This document shows positions 16,087 to 23,986 of a stretch of 64,000 nt of DNA, piece by piece. Position numbers and translations under genes: made by a program. A model generated the notes under the pieces. It did not search any database. It was not told the DNA's origin and was given only the letters and a program-made list of their open reading frames with translations. Position 1 is the first letter of the stretch. Every line of letters starts with the position of its first letter. The DNA lies in NCBI RefSeq assembly GCF_051124815.1, contig NZ_CP118487.1, positions 558,001 to 622,000 on the forward strand, given 5' to 3'. The DNA comes from Azospirillum sp051124815 (lineage in GTDB: Bacteria; Pseudomonadota; Alphaproteobacteria; Azospirillales; Azospirillaceae).

Positions 16087-17517
16087 TCAGGTGGCGGCCG
16101 GATGGCGGCGGAAGATGCCGGTCAGGCAGGCGACGAGGCACAGCCCGGCGCCCAGCCACAGCACGACGACGCTGCCGTCCGCCTTGCCGATGGCGGTGAA
16201 GACCAGACCGACCGTGGCGGCGCCCAGCGTCTGGCCCAGCAGCCGGCCGGTCGCCTGGATGCCGCTGGCGCCGCCGCTGCGCTCCTTGGGCGCGCTGCTG
16301 ACCAGCACCTTGTTGTTCGGGGTCTGGAACAGGCCGAAGCCGAAGCCGGCCAGCGCCATCCGCCACACCATGTCCAGCGTCGACGGGTCGGGCGGCAGCA
16401 GCGCCATCAGGGCAAGACCGGTGGCGAACAGCGCCAGCCCGACCGCCGCCAGCCGCGTCGGCTCGTAGCGGTCGGCCAGCCGGCCGGAGATCGGGGCGAC
16501 CAGCGCCACCATCAGCGGCCAGGGCGTCATCAGCAGTCCGGATTCGGCCAGCGACCGGTGCAGCACGTCCTCGAAGAAGAAGGGCATGGCGACGAAGACG
16601 ATGTTCTGCGCCGCGAAGGAGCAGACCGACGTCACCACCGACAGGGCGAAGACCGGCCGGCGCAGCAGATCCACCGGCAGCAGCGGCGCCGCCTGCGCCA
16701 GCTCGCGCCGCACCAGAATCGTGCCGAGCGCCAGGGCCGCCGCCAGTTCCACCCCGACCAGCCAATAAGGCTGGCTGCCGTCCACCCCCTTGAAGCCGAC
16801 GATCAGCAGGCCGAGCGTGGCGGCGTTCAGCGCGGCGCTCAGCCAGTCGAAGCGGTGCCCGGCCGGGTTCGACACCGGCATCGCCCGCGCCGCCACCGCC
16901 AGCGCCGCCAACCCCAGCGGCACATTCACCGCGAATAGCCAGGGCCAGGACGCCACCGACAGGATCAGCGCCGCGAGGCTCGGCCCCGCCGCCGACGACA
17001 CCGCGACGATCATCGCGTTGTACCCCACCCCGCGCCCGAGATGGGTGGAGGGGTAGATGTGGCGGACCAGCGCCAGATTGACGCTCATGATCCCGGCACC
17101 GCCGATGCCCTGCAGCACGCGGGCGGCGGTCAGGACCGGCAGGTTCGGCGACAGCGCGCAGGCCAGCGAGGCCACGGTGAAGACCGCCAGTCCGAACCAG
17201 TAGACCTTGCGATAGCCGATGATGTCGCCCAGCGAGGCCAGCGGAAACAGCGAGACGGTGACCGCCAGCTGATAGGCGTTGACCACCCAGATTGCGCCCG
17301 CGGCGTCCACCGCGAACTCGCGCTGGATCGTCGGCAGGGCGATATTGGCCACCACCCCGTCCAGCACCGCCATGATCAGCGCGACGGTCATCGCCGTCAT
17401 CGCCCAATAGCGCTGCGGAGTCGGCAGCCCATCCGATGCCGCGACGGGCGGCTGGCGGGCGGGGGACGGTGCGGTGGGGAGGGGCTGGACGGGGAGATCT
17501 GGCATGGGGATCAGCAT
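16087..17517 (-). CDS. MFS efflux transporter, DHA2 (14-TM) family
   Basis: 476 residues with many membrane segments, typical of EmrB/QacA-type drug/proton antiporters. The family motif LDGVVANIALPTIQREF follows the first helix, motif A appears as LASLGDIIGYRKVYW, and motif C-like glycines follow. The C-terminal part ends RRHPAAT. The start is placed at 17517 (MLIPMPD); a Met 12 bases later is equally possible, and neither has a strong ribosome site. It converges with the PRC-barrel gene 6 bases away. The substrate is unknown. Confidence 0.85.
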   Translation of the reverse strand: MLIPMPDLPVQPLPTAPSPARQPPVAASDGLPTPQRYWAMTAMTVALIMAVLDGVVANIALPTIQREFAVDAAGAIWVVNAYQLAVTVSLFPLASLGDIIGYRKVYWFGLAVFTVASLACALSPNLPVLTAARVLQGIGGAGIMSVNLALVRHIYPSTHLGRGVGYNAMIVAVSSAAGPSLAALILSVASWPWLFAVNVPLGLAALAVAARAMPVSNPAGHRFDWLSAALNAATLGLLIVGFKGVDGSQPYWLVGVELAAALALGTILVRRELAQAAPLLPVDLLRRPVFALSVVTSVCSFAAQNIVFVAMPFFFEDVLHRSLAESGLLMTPWPLMVALVAPISGRLADRYEPTRLAAVGLALFATGLALMALLPPDPSTLDMVWRMALAGFGFGLFQTPNNKVLVSSAPKERSGGASGIQATGRLLGQTLGAATVGLVFTAIGKADGSVVVLWLGAGLCLVACLTGIFRRHPAAT

Positions 17518-17665
17518 AGAGTCCGATCCACGTTGTGCGGTCGCAGCAATTTCGCATGAAAGCATTGCGAAAGCCGACCGCACGGGTGGGTCTCTGTCTG
17601 GCTGGAACCCCCTCCCCCGCCCTCCTGTTGGAAGGAAACGCGAGCCAACAGGAAGGAGCGCCATC

Positions 17666-17851
17666 ATGACCAAGCACATTCCGCCCGTCCCGCCCGAGGG
17701 CCGCAGCGACAAGGGTCCCGGCGAGCCGGCGACCAGCGCGTCGACGGATGTTGAAGCCGGCAAGCGCGACGTTCCCAACACCAAGGAACAGGGCCAGACC
17801 GCCAACACCCGGCAGAACACCACCCACCAGGGCTATCAGCAGGATCGGTGA
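17666..17851 (+). CDS. Small hydrophilic protein, unknown function
   Basis: 61 residues without hydrophobic segments, rich in Pro, Gly, Asn, Gln and Lys (MTKHIPPVPPEGRSDKG at the start, TKEQGQTANTRQNTTHQGYQQDR at the end). A strong GGAAGGAG ribosome site 8 bases upstream supports expression. The composition resembles small disordered stress proteins, but no family is recognised. A second small ORF with a similar MSKH start follows 3 bases later. Confidence 0.6.
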   Translation: MTKHIPPVPPEGRSDKGPGEPATSASTDVEAGKRDVPNTKEQGQTANTRQNTTHQGYQQDR

Positions 17852-17854
17852 GGC

Positions 17855-17989
17855 ATGAGCAAGCACAGTGAGGCGACCGACCGCCACCATGGCGGTCCCG
17901 GCAGCAGCCGGCAGAACGCCGACAAGCCGGCGGCGGCGAACGCGACATCCACCACACGCACGACCCGAAGACGAAGCGGTAGGGGGTAG
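17855..17989 (+). CDS. Very small hydrophilic ORF, unknown
   Basis: 44 residues (MSKHSEATDRHHGGPGSSRQ at the start, ending in an Arg-rich tail), starting 3 bases after the previous stop and so possibly coupled. It shares the short M-S/T-K-H start and the low-complexity Asn/Gly/His composition of its neighbour. The Arg/Thr-rich end could be spurious read-through. Moderate to low certainty that it is a gene. Confidence 0.4.
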   Translation: MSKHSEATDRHHGGPGSSRQNADKPAAANATSTTRTTRRRSGRG

Positions 17990-18025
17990 GTGCCCTCTCC
18001 CGTCCCTTCCCTTCACCACCGGGAT

Positions 18026-18142
18026 CTCCCCCTCTCCCCCCCGGGGAGAGGGTCGGGGTGAGGGGGATGCATGGGGTGGATTCTCGGGGGTCCTCGCATC
18101 GTCACCCCCTCACCCTAACCCTCTCCCCGGGGGGGAGAGGGG
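18026..18142. repeat. GC-rich palindromic intergenic repeat, copy 3 (inverted)
   Basis: About 117 bases between convergent genes. The marker order is reversed relative to copies 1 and 2: GGTCGGGGTGAG on the left and CTCACCCTAACC on the right. It retains GGATTCTCGGG in the middle. It is therefore the same element in the opposite orientation. Confidence 0.85.
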
Positions 18143-18166
18143 ACTTCGCAGGAGGGAAAGGGCTCC

Positions 18167-18565
18167 TTACGACGCCAAGTCCTTCAGGATCGGGCAGTCC
18201 GGCCGCTCGTCGCCGTGGCAGGCGTCGGCAAGCTCATGCAGCGTGTCGCGCATCGCCTGCAGCTCGGCGATCTTCGCCTCTAGCTCGTCGATGTGTTGGA
18301 GGGCGATCCGCTTGACCTCTGAACTGCAGCGGGAACGGTCCTGCCACAGCCCGACCAGCTTCTGGATGCGTTCGATCCCGAAGCCCAGCGTGCGCGCCCG
18401 CTTGACGAAGCGCAGCACGTTCACGTCACGGTCGCTGTAGACGCGATAGCCCGACGCCGTCCGCCCGGCCTCCGGGATCAGACCGATGGATTCGTAATAG
18501 CGGATCAGCTTGGCGTTGACGCCCGACGCCTTGGCGGCGTCGCCGATGGTCTTGCCGTCCTTCAT
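18167..18565 (-). CDS. cueR: Copper-responsive MerR-family regulator CueR
   Basis: 132 residues. The N-terminal MerR helix-turn-helix is IGDAAKASGVNAKLIRYYESIGL, followed by the GYRVYSDRDVNVLRFVKRAR wing. A dimerisation coiled coil spans about 75-112. The Cu(I) ligands are Cys116 and Cys124 (C-x7-C in ACHGDERPDCP), the exact CueR spacing. The start overlaps the copA stop by one base, so cueR is the second gene of a copA-cueR operon. The CueR-type promoter upstream of copA is probably its target. Confidence 0.92.
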   Translation of the reverse strand: MKDGKTIGDAAKASGVNAKLIRYYESIGLIPEAGRTASGYRVYSDRDVNVLRFVKRARTLGFGIERIQKLVGLWQDRSRCSSEVKRIALQHIDELEAKIAELQAMRDTLHELADACHGDERPDCPILKDLAS

Positions 18566-21000
18566 CACAGATCCCCGTTCTTCGGCGGCGCCCAGCCGCG
18601 CAGGGTCAGGGCGTTCACCACCACGCTGACCGAACTCAGCGCCATCGCCGCCCCCGCCAGCACCGGGCTGAGATTGCCCGATGCCGCCAGCGGAATGCCG
18701 ACCACATTGTAGGCGAAGGCCCAGAACAGCCCCTGCCGGATCTTCGAATAGGTCCGCCGCGACACGTCGATGGCCCCGGCGACCAGACGCGGATCGCCGC
18801 GCATCAGGGTGACGCCGGCGCTGTGCATCGCCACGTCGGTGCCGGTCGCCATGGCGATGCCGACATCGGCGGCGGCCAGGGCGGGCGCATCGTTGATGCC
18901 GTCGCCGACCATGCCGACCACCTTGCCCTCCCCCTTCAGCGTCGCGACGACGGCGGCCTTGTCGCCGGGCAGCACCTCGGCGAACACCCGCTCGATGCCC
19001 AGCGCCGCGGCGACGGAACGGGCGGCGCCCCAGCCATCGCCGGTCACCATCACCGGTTCCACTCCCTGCGCCTTCAGCGAGGCGACGGCGGTGACCGCGC
19101 TGTCCTTCACCGTGTCGCCGAAGGCGACGAGGCCGAGCAGACGCGGACCCTCGCCGACCTCGATCAGCCAGGACAGGGTGCGGCCGGTCGCCGCCAGCGC
19201 CTCGGCCGGTTCGGCCAGCGGTCCCGGTTGCAGGCCGGCCTCCTCCACCGCGCGGGCGTTGCCGAGTTGCAGGCGGCGCCCCGCCACAATGCCGGAAACG
19301 CCCCGGCCGGCCAGCGCGCGGAAGTCGCTCACCGGCTCCGCTGCCATGCCGGCCGCCTTGGCGCGGTCGCGCAGTGCATGGGCCAGCGGATGCTCGCTGC
19401 CGGACTGGAGCGCGGCGGCGAGGCGCAGCAGGGTCTCGCCGTCGCTGCCGTCGGCCGGGATCAGGTCGGTGACGCGGGGCTTGCCCTCCGTCAGCGTGCC
19501 GGTCTTGTCGAAGGCGACGGCGGTCAGGGCATGGGCGCGTTCCAGCGCCTCGGCGTCCTTGATGAGGATGCCATGGCGGGCGGCGACGCCAGTGCCGACC
19601 ATGATGGCGGTCGGCGTCGCCAGACCGAGCGCGCAGGGGCAGGCGATGACCAGAACCGAAACGGCGGTGACGATGGCGGCCTCCAGATCGCCGCCGACGA
19701 TCCACCAGCCGATCAGCGTCAGCGCTGCCACCGCCAGCACCGCCGGGACGAACACCGCGCTGACCCGGTCGACCAGCCGCTGGATCGGCGCCTTGGACGC
19801 CTGGGCGCCCTCCACCATGCGGACGATCTGCGCCAGCATGGTTTCGGTGCCGACTGCCGTCGTTTCCACCACCAGCAGGCCGTCGCCGTTGATCGAGCCG
19901 CCGGTGACGCGGGCGCCCGGCTCCTTGTCGACCGGCAGGCTCTCGCCGGTCAGCATCGATTCGTCGACGCCGCCGCTGCCCTCGACCACCCGGCCGTCGA
20001 CCGGCACCCGCTCGCCGGGGCGGACCACCACATGGTCGCCGACATGGACACGCTCCACCGGCACCTCGGTCTCCACGCCGTCGCGGCGCAGTCGGGCGGT
20101 GGCGGGACGCAAATCCATCAGCGCGCGGATCGCCGCCGCGGTCTGGCCCTTGGCCCGCGCCTCCAGCCATTTGCCGAACAGCACGAAGGTGATGAGGACG
20201 GAGGAGGCTTCGAAATAGAGATGCGGCTCATGCCCATCATGCGCCGTCAGCATCAGGTAGAGGCTGAGCCCCCAGGCCGCCGAGGTGCCGAGTGCCACCA
20301 GCAAATCCATGTTGCCGGCCCCTGCCCGCACCGCGTTCCAGCCGGCGCGGTAGAAGCGCGCCCCAAGCCAGAACTGCACGATGCTGGCAAGGATCAGCTG
20401 GACCCAGCCCGGCAGCATCCAGTTCGCCCCGAACAAGTCGCCGACCATGCCGGCCAGCAGCGGAAGCGACAGCGCCGCGGCGATCAGCACATGGTGCAAC
20501 TCGCGCCGGCTGCGGTCGGCCCGCGCCTCCTCCTCCGCCTGTTCGCCGCCCTGGCCGACGGGGGTGGCGCCATAGCCGACCTTCTCCACCGCCGCGACCA
20601 GATCGGCGGTGTCGACGCTGCCGGCATAGGCGACGACATGGGCGCGCTCGGTCGCCAGATTGACCGCAGCCGACTCCACGCCCGGCAGCCGGCTCAGCGC
20701 CTTCTCCACCCGGCCGGAACAGGAGGCGCAGGTCATGCCGGTCACCGACAGGTCGAATTCCCGCTTTTCGGCATGGTAGCCGGCGGCCTCGACCGCGTCG
20801 GCCGCGGCCTTGACGTCCGGCGGGCCGGCGAAGGTCAGCCGCGCCCGCTCCGTCGCCAGATTGACCGAAACGGCGGTGACGCCCGGCACCCGGCCCAGAG
20901 CCTTCTCCACCCGGCGGACACAGGAGGCGCAGGTCATGCCCGATACGCCAAGGTCGAGTTCGGCCGTCGTCGCGCCGCTGTCTTGCTGGGTCGTGGTCAT
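18565..21000 (-). CDS. copA: Cu(+)-exporting P1B-type ATPase
   Basis: 811 residues. Two N-terminal heavy-metal-associated domains carry GMTCASC at residues 22-27 and 89-94. The membrane part has the CPC metal site (ACPCALGLATPTA), followed by the phosphorylation motif DKTGT and the GDGINDAPALAAADVGIAM hinge. It exports Cu(I) from the cytoplasm. The start at 21000 (MTTTQQ) has an AAGGAGA ribosome site 7 bases upstream; an upstream Met has none. It is cotranscribed with cueR. Confidence 0.94.
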   Translation of the reverse strand: MTTTQQDSGATTAELDLGVSGMTCASCVRRVEKALGRVPGVTAVSVNLATERARLTFAGPPDVKAAADAVEAAGYHAEKREFDLSVTGMTCASCSGRVEKALSRLPGVESAAVNLATERAHVVAYAGSVDTADLVAAVEKVGYGATPVGQGGEQAEEEARADRSRRELHHVLIAAALSLPLLAGMVGDLFGANWMLPGWVQLILASIVQFWLGARFYRAGWNAVRAGAGNMDLLVALGTSAAWGLSLYLMLTAHDGHEPHLYFEASSVLITFVLFGKWLEARAKGQTAAAIRALMDLRPATARLRRDGVETEVPVERVHVGDHVVVRPGERVPVDGRVVEGSGGVDESMLTGESLPVDKEPGARVTGGSINGDGLLVVETTAVGTETMLAQIVRMVEGAQASKAPIQRLVDRVSAVFVPAVLAVAALTLIGWWIVGGDLEAAIVTAVSVLVIACPCALGLATPTAIMVGTGVAARHGILIKDAEALERAHALTAVAFDKTGTLTEGKPRVTDLIPADGSDGETLLRLAAALQSGSEHPLAHALRDRAKAAGMAAEPVSDFRALAGRGVSGIVAGRRLQLGNARAVEEAGLQPGPLAEPAEALAATGRTLSWLIEVGEGPRLLGLVAFGDTVKDSAVTAVASLKAQGVEPVMVTGDGWGAARSVAAALGIERVFAEVLPGDKAAVVATLKGEGKVVGMVGDGINDAPALAAADVGIAMATGTDVAMHSAGVTLMRGDPRLVAGAIDVSRRTYSKIRQGLFWAFAYNVVGIPLAASGNLSPVLAGAAMALSSVSVVVNALTLRGWAPPKNGDL

Positions 21001-21034
21001 GCCGGTTCTCCTTCGATTCCGCTCGGCATGGAGT

Positions 21035-21065
21035 GATATGGGGCTTCCAGCCATTGGAAGGTCAA
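21035..21065 (-). promoter_or_regulatory. CueR-type promoter/operator of copA-cueR
   Basis: Read on the minus strand: -35 TTGACC (21060-21065), a 19-base spacer, then -10 CATATC (21035-21040). The spacer contains the dyad CTTCCA-N5-TGGAAG (21044-21060). MerR/CueR promoters are defined by this overlong 19-base spacer with a central palindrome. It lies 35 bases upstream of the copA start. Confidence 0.85.
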
Positions 21066-21162
21066 GGGGCCGATCGACGCAGAATCACACCTTCATGAAC
21101 AAAAGCCCGGACGGGGCGTTCGTGTCCTGACCCTCAGCCACCAGCAGAAAGGGACCGTCCCC

Positions 21163-21723
21163 TTGACCCGCCTGACCATCGCCGAGGCGCAGAGCCGCGT
21201 TTCCCACCTGCTGACCCATGACGTGGTCGAGGATCTGCGCGCCGTGGAGTATGAGACGCCGCCCCTGGCCGACGCCCCGTCCGCCACGCCGCTGACCGAA
21301 CTGCGGCGGGCGGAGGTGACCTTCAGCCATGCCCCCGGCGCCCCCGACTGCATCTATCGCATTGGCGCCTTCGGCGATTCGCTGTTGATGCGGCTTCAAC
21401 TGAATGTCTGGCGCTTCGTCGCCATCTATCAGGTGCCGGTGAAGGACCCCATCGACAGCAACACCATCGCCCCGCATTTCGAACGCTGGGCCATCGGCGC
21501 CGGCCATGCCGGCTGGACCATCGGCTGGCGCGACGGCGTCGATCCCTGGGACCATGACCTGCGGGTGGTGGAGACCTATTGCTACGCCATGCTGCCGGAA
21601 GGCTTCCTGGACGAGCCGCTGACCCAGCTCTATTGGCGCACCGACCTGTTGCAGATGACCCGCGCCTTCATGCTGGAGGCCCGGCGCATGAGCATCCGGC
21701 TGTCGGCGCCCGACACGGTGTAG
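21163..21723 (+). CDS. Hypothetical protein
   Basis: 186 residues, soluble and acidic, with no signal peptide or membrane segment. It has several Trp and Tyr residues in the second half (WRFVAIYQV, HAGWTIGWRDGVDPWDHD). I recognise no family. The start at 21163 follows a GAAAGGGACC stretch that can serve as a ribosome site. It sits alone between copA and the TRIC gene. Confidence 0.6.
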   Translation: MTRLTIAEAQSRVSHLLTHDVVEDLRAVEYETPPLADAPSATPLTELRRAEVTFSHAPGAPDCIYRIGAFGDSLLMRLQLNVWRFVAIYQVPVKDPIDSNTIAPHFERWAIGAGHAGWTIGWRDGVDPWDHDLRVVETYCYAMLPEGFLDEPLTQLYWRTDLLQMTRAFMLEARRMSIRLSAPDTV

Positions 21724-21808
21724 CGGAGGTTTCGCTTGGCGTCCCGGGGGCGGCCGTGCTCAATCGGTGGGCAGACGAATCCCCCCAAAGCCCCCCAAGA
21801 GCCCGACC

Positions 21809-22453
21809 ATGCCGCCGCTTCCCATTCCGATGCCGACCGACCTTTCCGACCTGCTGACGGTGATGGACTTCATCGGCGTGTTCGTCTTCGGGCTCAGCGG
21901 CGGGACGCTGGCGGTGCGCAAGCGGCTGGACCTGTTCGGGGTGATGGTGCTGTCGCTGGCGGCGGCGCTGGCGGGCGGCGTGGTGCGCGACCTGCTGATC
22001 GGCGCGGTGCCGCCGGCCAGCCTGCATGACGACCGCTATCTGATGGTGGCGCTGGCCGCCGGGGTGACCGCCTTCCTGTTCCACAAGCCGATCAACCGGC
22101 TGGGCAAGCCGGTGATGGTGCTGGACGCCGCCGGGCTGGCGCTGTTCACCGTCGCCGGCTGCGGCAAGGCGCTGTCCTATGGGCTGAGCCCGTTGCCGGC
22201 CGCCCTGCTGGGGGCGCTGACCGCCTGCGGCGGCGGGGCGGTGCGCGACCTGCTGGTGGCCGAGGTGCCGCGGGTGCTGCGCGAGGAGATCTACGCCATG
22301 GCCTCGCTGCTGGGCGCCGCGGTGGTGATCGCCGGCCAGCGGATGGAGCTGCCGCCGGTGCCGGTCGCGGTGGTCGGCGCGCTCGCCGTGTTCGTGCTGC
22401 GCGTGGTCAGCGTGCGGCGGAACTGGAGCGCGCCGAGGGCGCCGGGAAGTTGA
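21809..22453 (+). CDS. TRIC-family (UPF0126) cation channel protein
   Basis: 214 residues with seven predicted membrane segments. The internal repeat of the UPF0126/TRIC family is visible as two glycine motifs, AGGVVRDLLIG (about residue 50) and GGGAVRDLLVAEVP (about residue 135). Bacterial TRIC homologues form trimeric monovalent-cation channels. The role in the cell is not established. A palindromic repeat separates it from the convergent binding-protein gene. Confidence 0.85.
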   Translation: MPPLPIPMPTDLSDLLTVMDFIGVFVFGLSGGTLAVRKRLDLFGVMVLSLAAALAGGVVRDLLIGAVPPASLHDDRYLMVALAAGVTAFLFHKPINRLGKPVMVLDAAGLALFTVAGCGKALSYGLSPLPAALLGALTACGGGAVRDLLVAEVPRVLREEIYAMASLLGAAVVIAGQRMELPPVPVAVVGALAVFVLRVVSVRRNWSAPRAPGS

Positions 22454-22472
22454 GAACGCGCGCATTCATCGG

Positions 22473-22587
22473 AATCCCCCTCTCCCCCCCGGGGAGAGGG
22501 TCGGGGTGAGGGGGATCCGCTTCGAGGATCTCTTCGGCTCCGCCGAACCCCCTCATCCTAACCTTCTCCCCAGGGGGGAGAAGGGAT
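22473..22587. repeat. GC-rich palindromic intergenic repeat, copy 4 (inverted, diverged)
   Basis: About 115 bases between convergent genes. It has the orientation of copy 3 (GGTCGGGGTGAG left, CTCATCCTAACC right). The right arm is mutated (CTTCTCCCCAGGGGGGAGAAGG), and the centre (CTTCGGCTCCGCCGAA) differs from the other copies. Confidence 0.8.
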
Positions 22588-22608
22588 AAGCAACTTACAT
22601 TCGCAACC

Positions 22609-23871
22609 TTACGCCCGCTTGCCCCAGCCCGGCATCGGGAACACCGGGTCGGCTTCCGCCGAGGCCTTGGGCAGGACAACGGTCGGGCGCAGCTTGTGGT
22701 TCTGGATGCAGGCGGAGATCAGGTTGGTATTCTGGCCCTTCTCGTCGAAGGTGATCGCCGGGCCGACCATCAGCTTGTCCGACAGGTTGGTCTGGCGCAG
22801 CGCCGCCAGCATCGCCGAGGCCTCCGCCGTGCCGGCGCGCTTGAAGGCGTCGGCCGCAATCAGGATCGCCTCGAAGGTGAAGGCGACGTTGAAGGCGTAG
22901 CCCTCGAAGCGGTCGTTCGGGAACTGCTTCTTGAAGGCCGCCTCGACCCGCTTGGTCATCGCCGCCTTGGGGTCGTACCAGGGCAGGTTTGTGATGGCGT
23001 AGTCGGCGTACTTGCCCAGCACCTTGTAGAACTGCTCGTCATACAGACCGGGCGAACCGGGGGAGACGATGCCCTTCGGCTCCCACCGCTGCTTGACCAT
23101 CTCGCGCACCATCATGATGGCGTCGTTGGCGCGGGTGGTGACGATGGCAAGCTCGGCGCCGGTGGCCTTGGCCTTCGCCACCTCGACCGCCAGATCCTGC
23201 GCCCGCGGGTCGTAGGAGATCGATTCCAGGATCTGGAACGGCATGTCCAGCTTGGGGAACAGCGCGTCGACGGCGGCCTTGTTCGCCATGCCGAAGGTGT
23301 CGTTGGCGTGCAGGAAGACGGCGGTCTTCGGCGTGGTCCCGGTGGCGGCGAACAGGTCCTTCATCAGCGACATCCCGTTCGACACCAACATGGTGGAGGT
23401 CGGGAAGTTGCGGAAGACGGTCTTGTAGCCCTGCTCCGTCAGCTTGTCGGCGGCGGCGATGTTCATCACCAGCGGCACGCCGCGCTGCTCGCACACCTGG
23501 GCGGCGGCGGCGGTCTGGCCGCTGTCGAAGGCGCCGACGATGACATGGGCGCCGTCGTTGATCAGCTTTTCCGTGCGCGAGCGGGCGACGTCGGCGTTCG
23601 ATTCGGTGTCGGCCGACATCACCTCGACCTTGTAGCCGAGGTCGGACAGCACCGCCGGAGCGATGTCGGCACCGCGCTGGCAGGCCTGACCCGCCTGGGC
23701 CAGCAGGCCGGAGCGCGGCAGCAGGACGCCGACCTTCAGCGTGGTGTCCTGCGCGAAGACCGGGGCGCGGCCGAAGCCGGCCAGCACGCCGCCGGCGATG
23801 GCGGCCTGCCCCAGCGTGCGGCGGGTAAGGGCGAGTCCTCCGGTGGAGCGGTTCTTATGTTCGTTGGTCAT
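22609..23871 (-). CDS. ABC transporter substrate-binding protein, branched-chain amino acid type (LivJ-like)
   Basis: 420 residues of the periplasmic-binding-protein type I (Peripla_BP_6) family. The N terminus (LTRRTLGQAAIAGGVLAGFG, then PVFAQ) looks like a twin-arginine or Sec signal peptide of about 42 residues. The mature protein begins TTLKVGVLLPRSGLLAQAG, typical of LivJ homologues that bind amino acids, amides or aromatic acids. No LivHMGF permease or ATPase genes are adjacent, so it is an orphan that must work with components elsewhere. The start at 23871 was chosen for the signal peptide. Confidence 0.85.
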   Translation of the reverse strand: MTNEHKNRSTGGLALTRRTLGQAAIAGGVLAGFGRAPVFAQDTTLKVGVLLPRSGLLAQAGQACQRGADIAPAVLSDLGYKVEVMSADTESNADVARSRTEKLINDGAHVIVGAFDSGQTAAAAQVCEQRGVPLVMNIAAADKLTEQGYKTVFRNFPTSTMLVSNGMSLMKDLFAATGTTPKTAVFLHANDTFGMANKAAVDALFPKLDMPFQILESISYDPRAQDLAVEVAKAKATGAELAIVTTRANDAIMMVREMVKQRWEPKGIVSPGSPGLYDEQFYKVLGKYADYAITNLPWYDPKAAMTKRVEAAFKKQFPNDRFEGYAFNVAFTFEAILIAADAFKRAGTAEASAMLAALRQTNLSDKLMVGPAITFDEKGQNTNLISACIQNHKLRPTVVLPKASAEADPVFPMPGWGKRA

Positions 23872-23986
23872 GGTGCTGCGGATGCCTTTTGGCTGGTCGC
23901 AAAACAGTTCGGTTCGACCGAAGAGTCCACCGCCGGCCCCCTCCGTGTCAAAGTGGAATCGCCGAAGTCCTTCAATACGCAACGGA

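Noticed and set aside
10613..22587. CRISPR array
   Set aside because: The GC-rich repeats are far apart, vary in orientation and have no regular spacers or cas genes.
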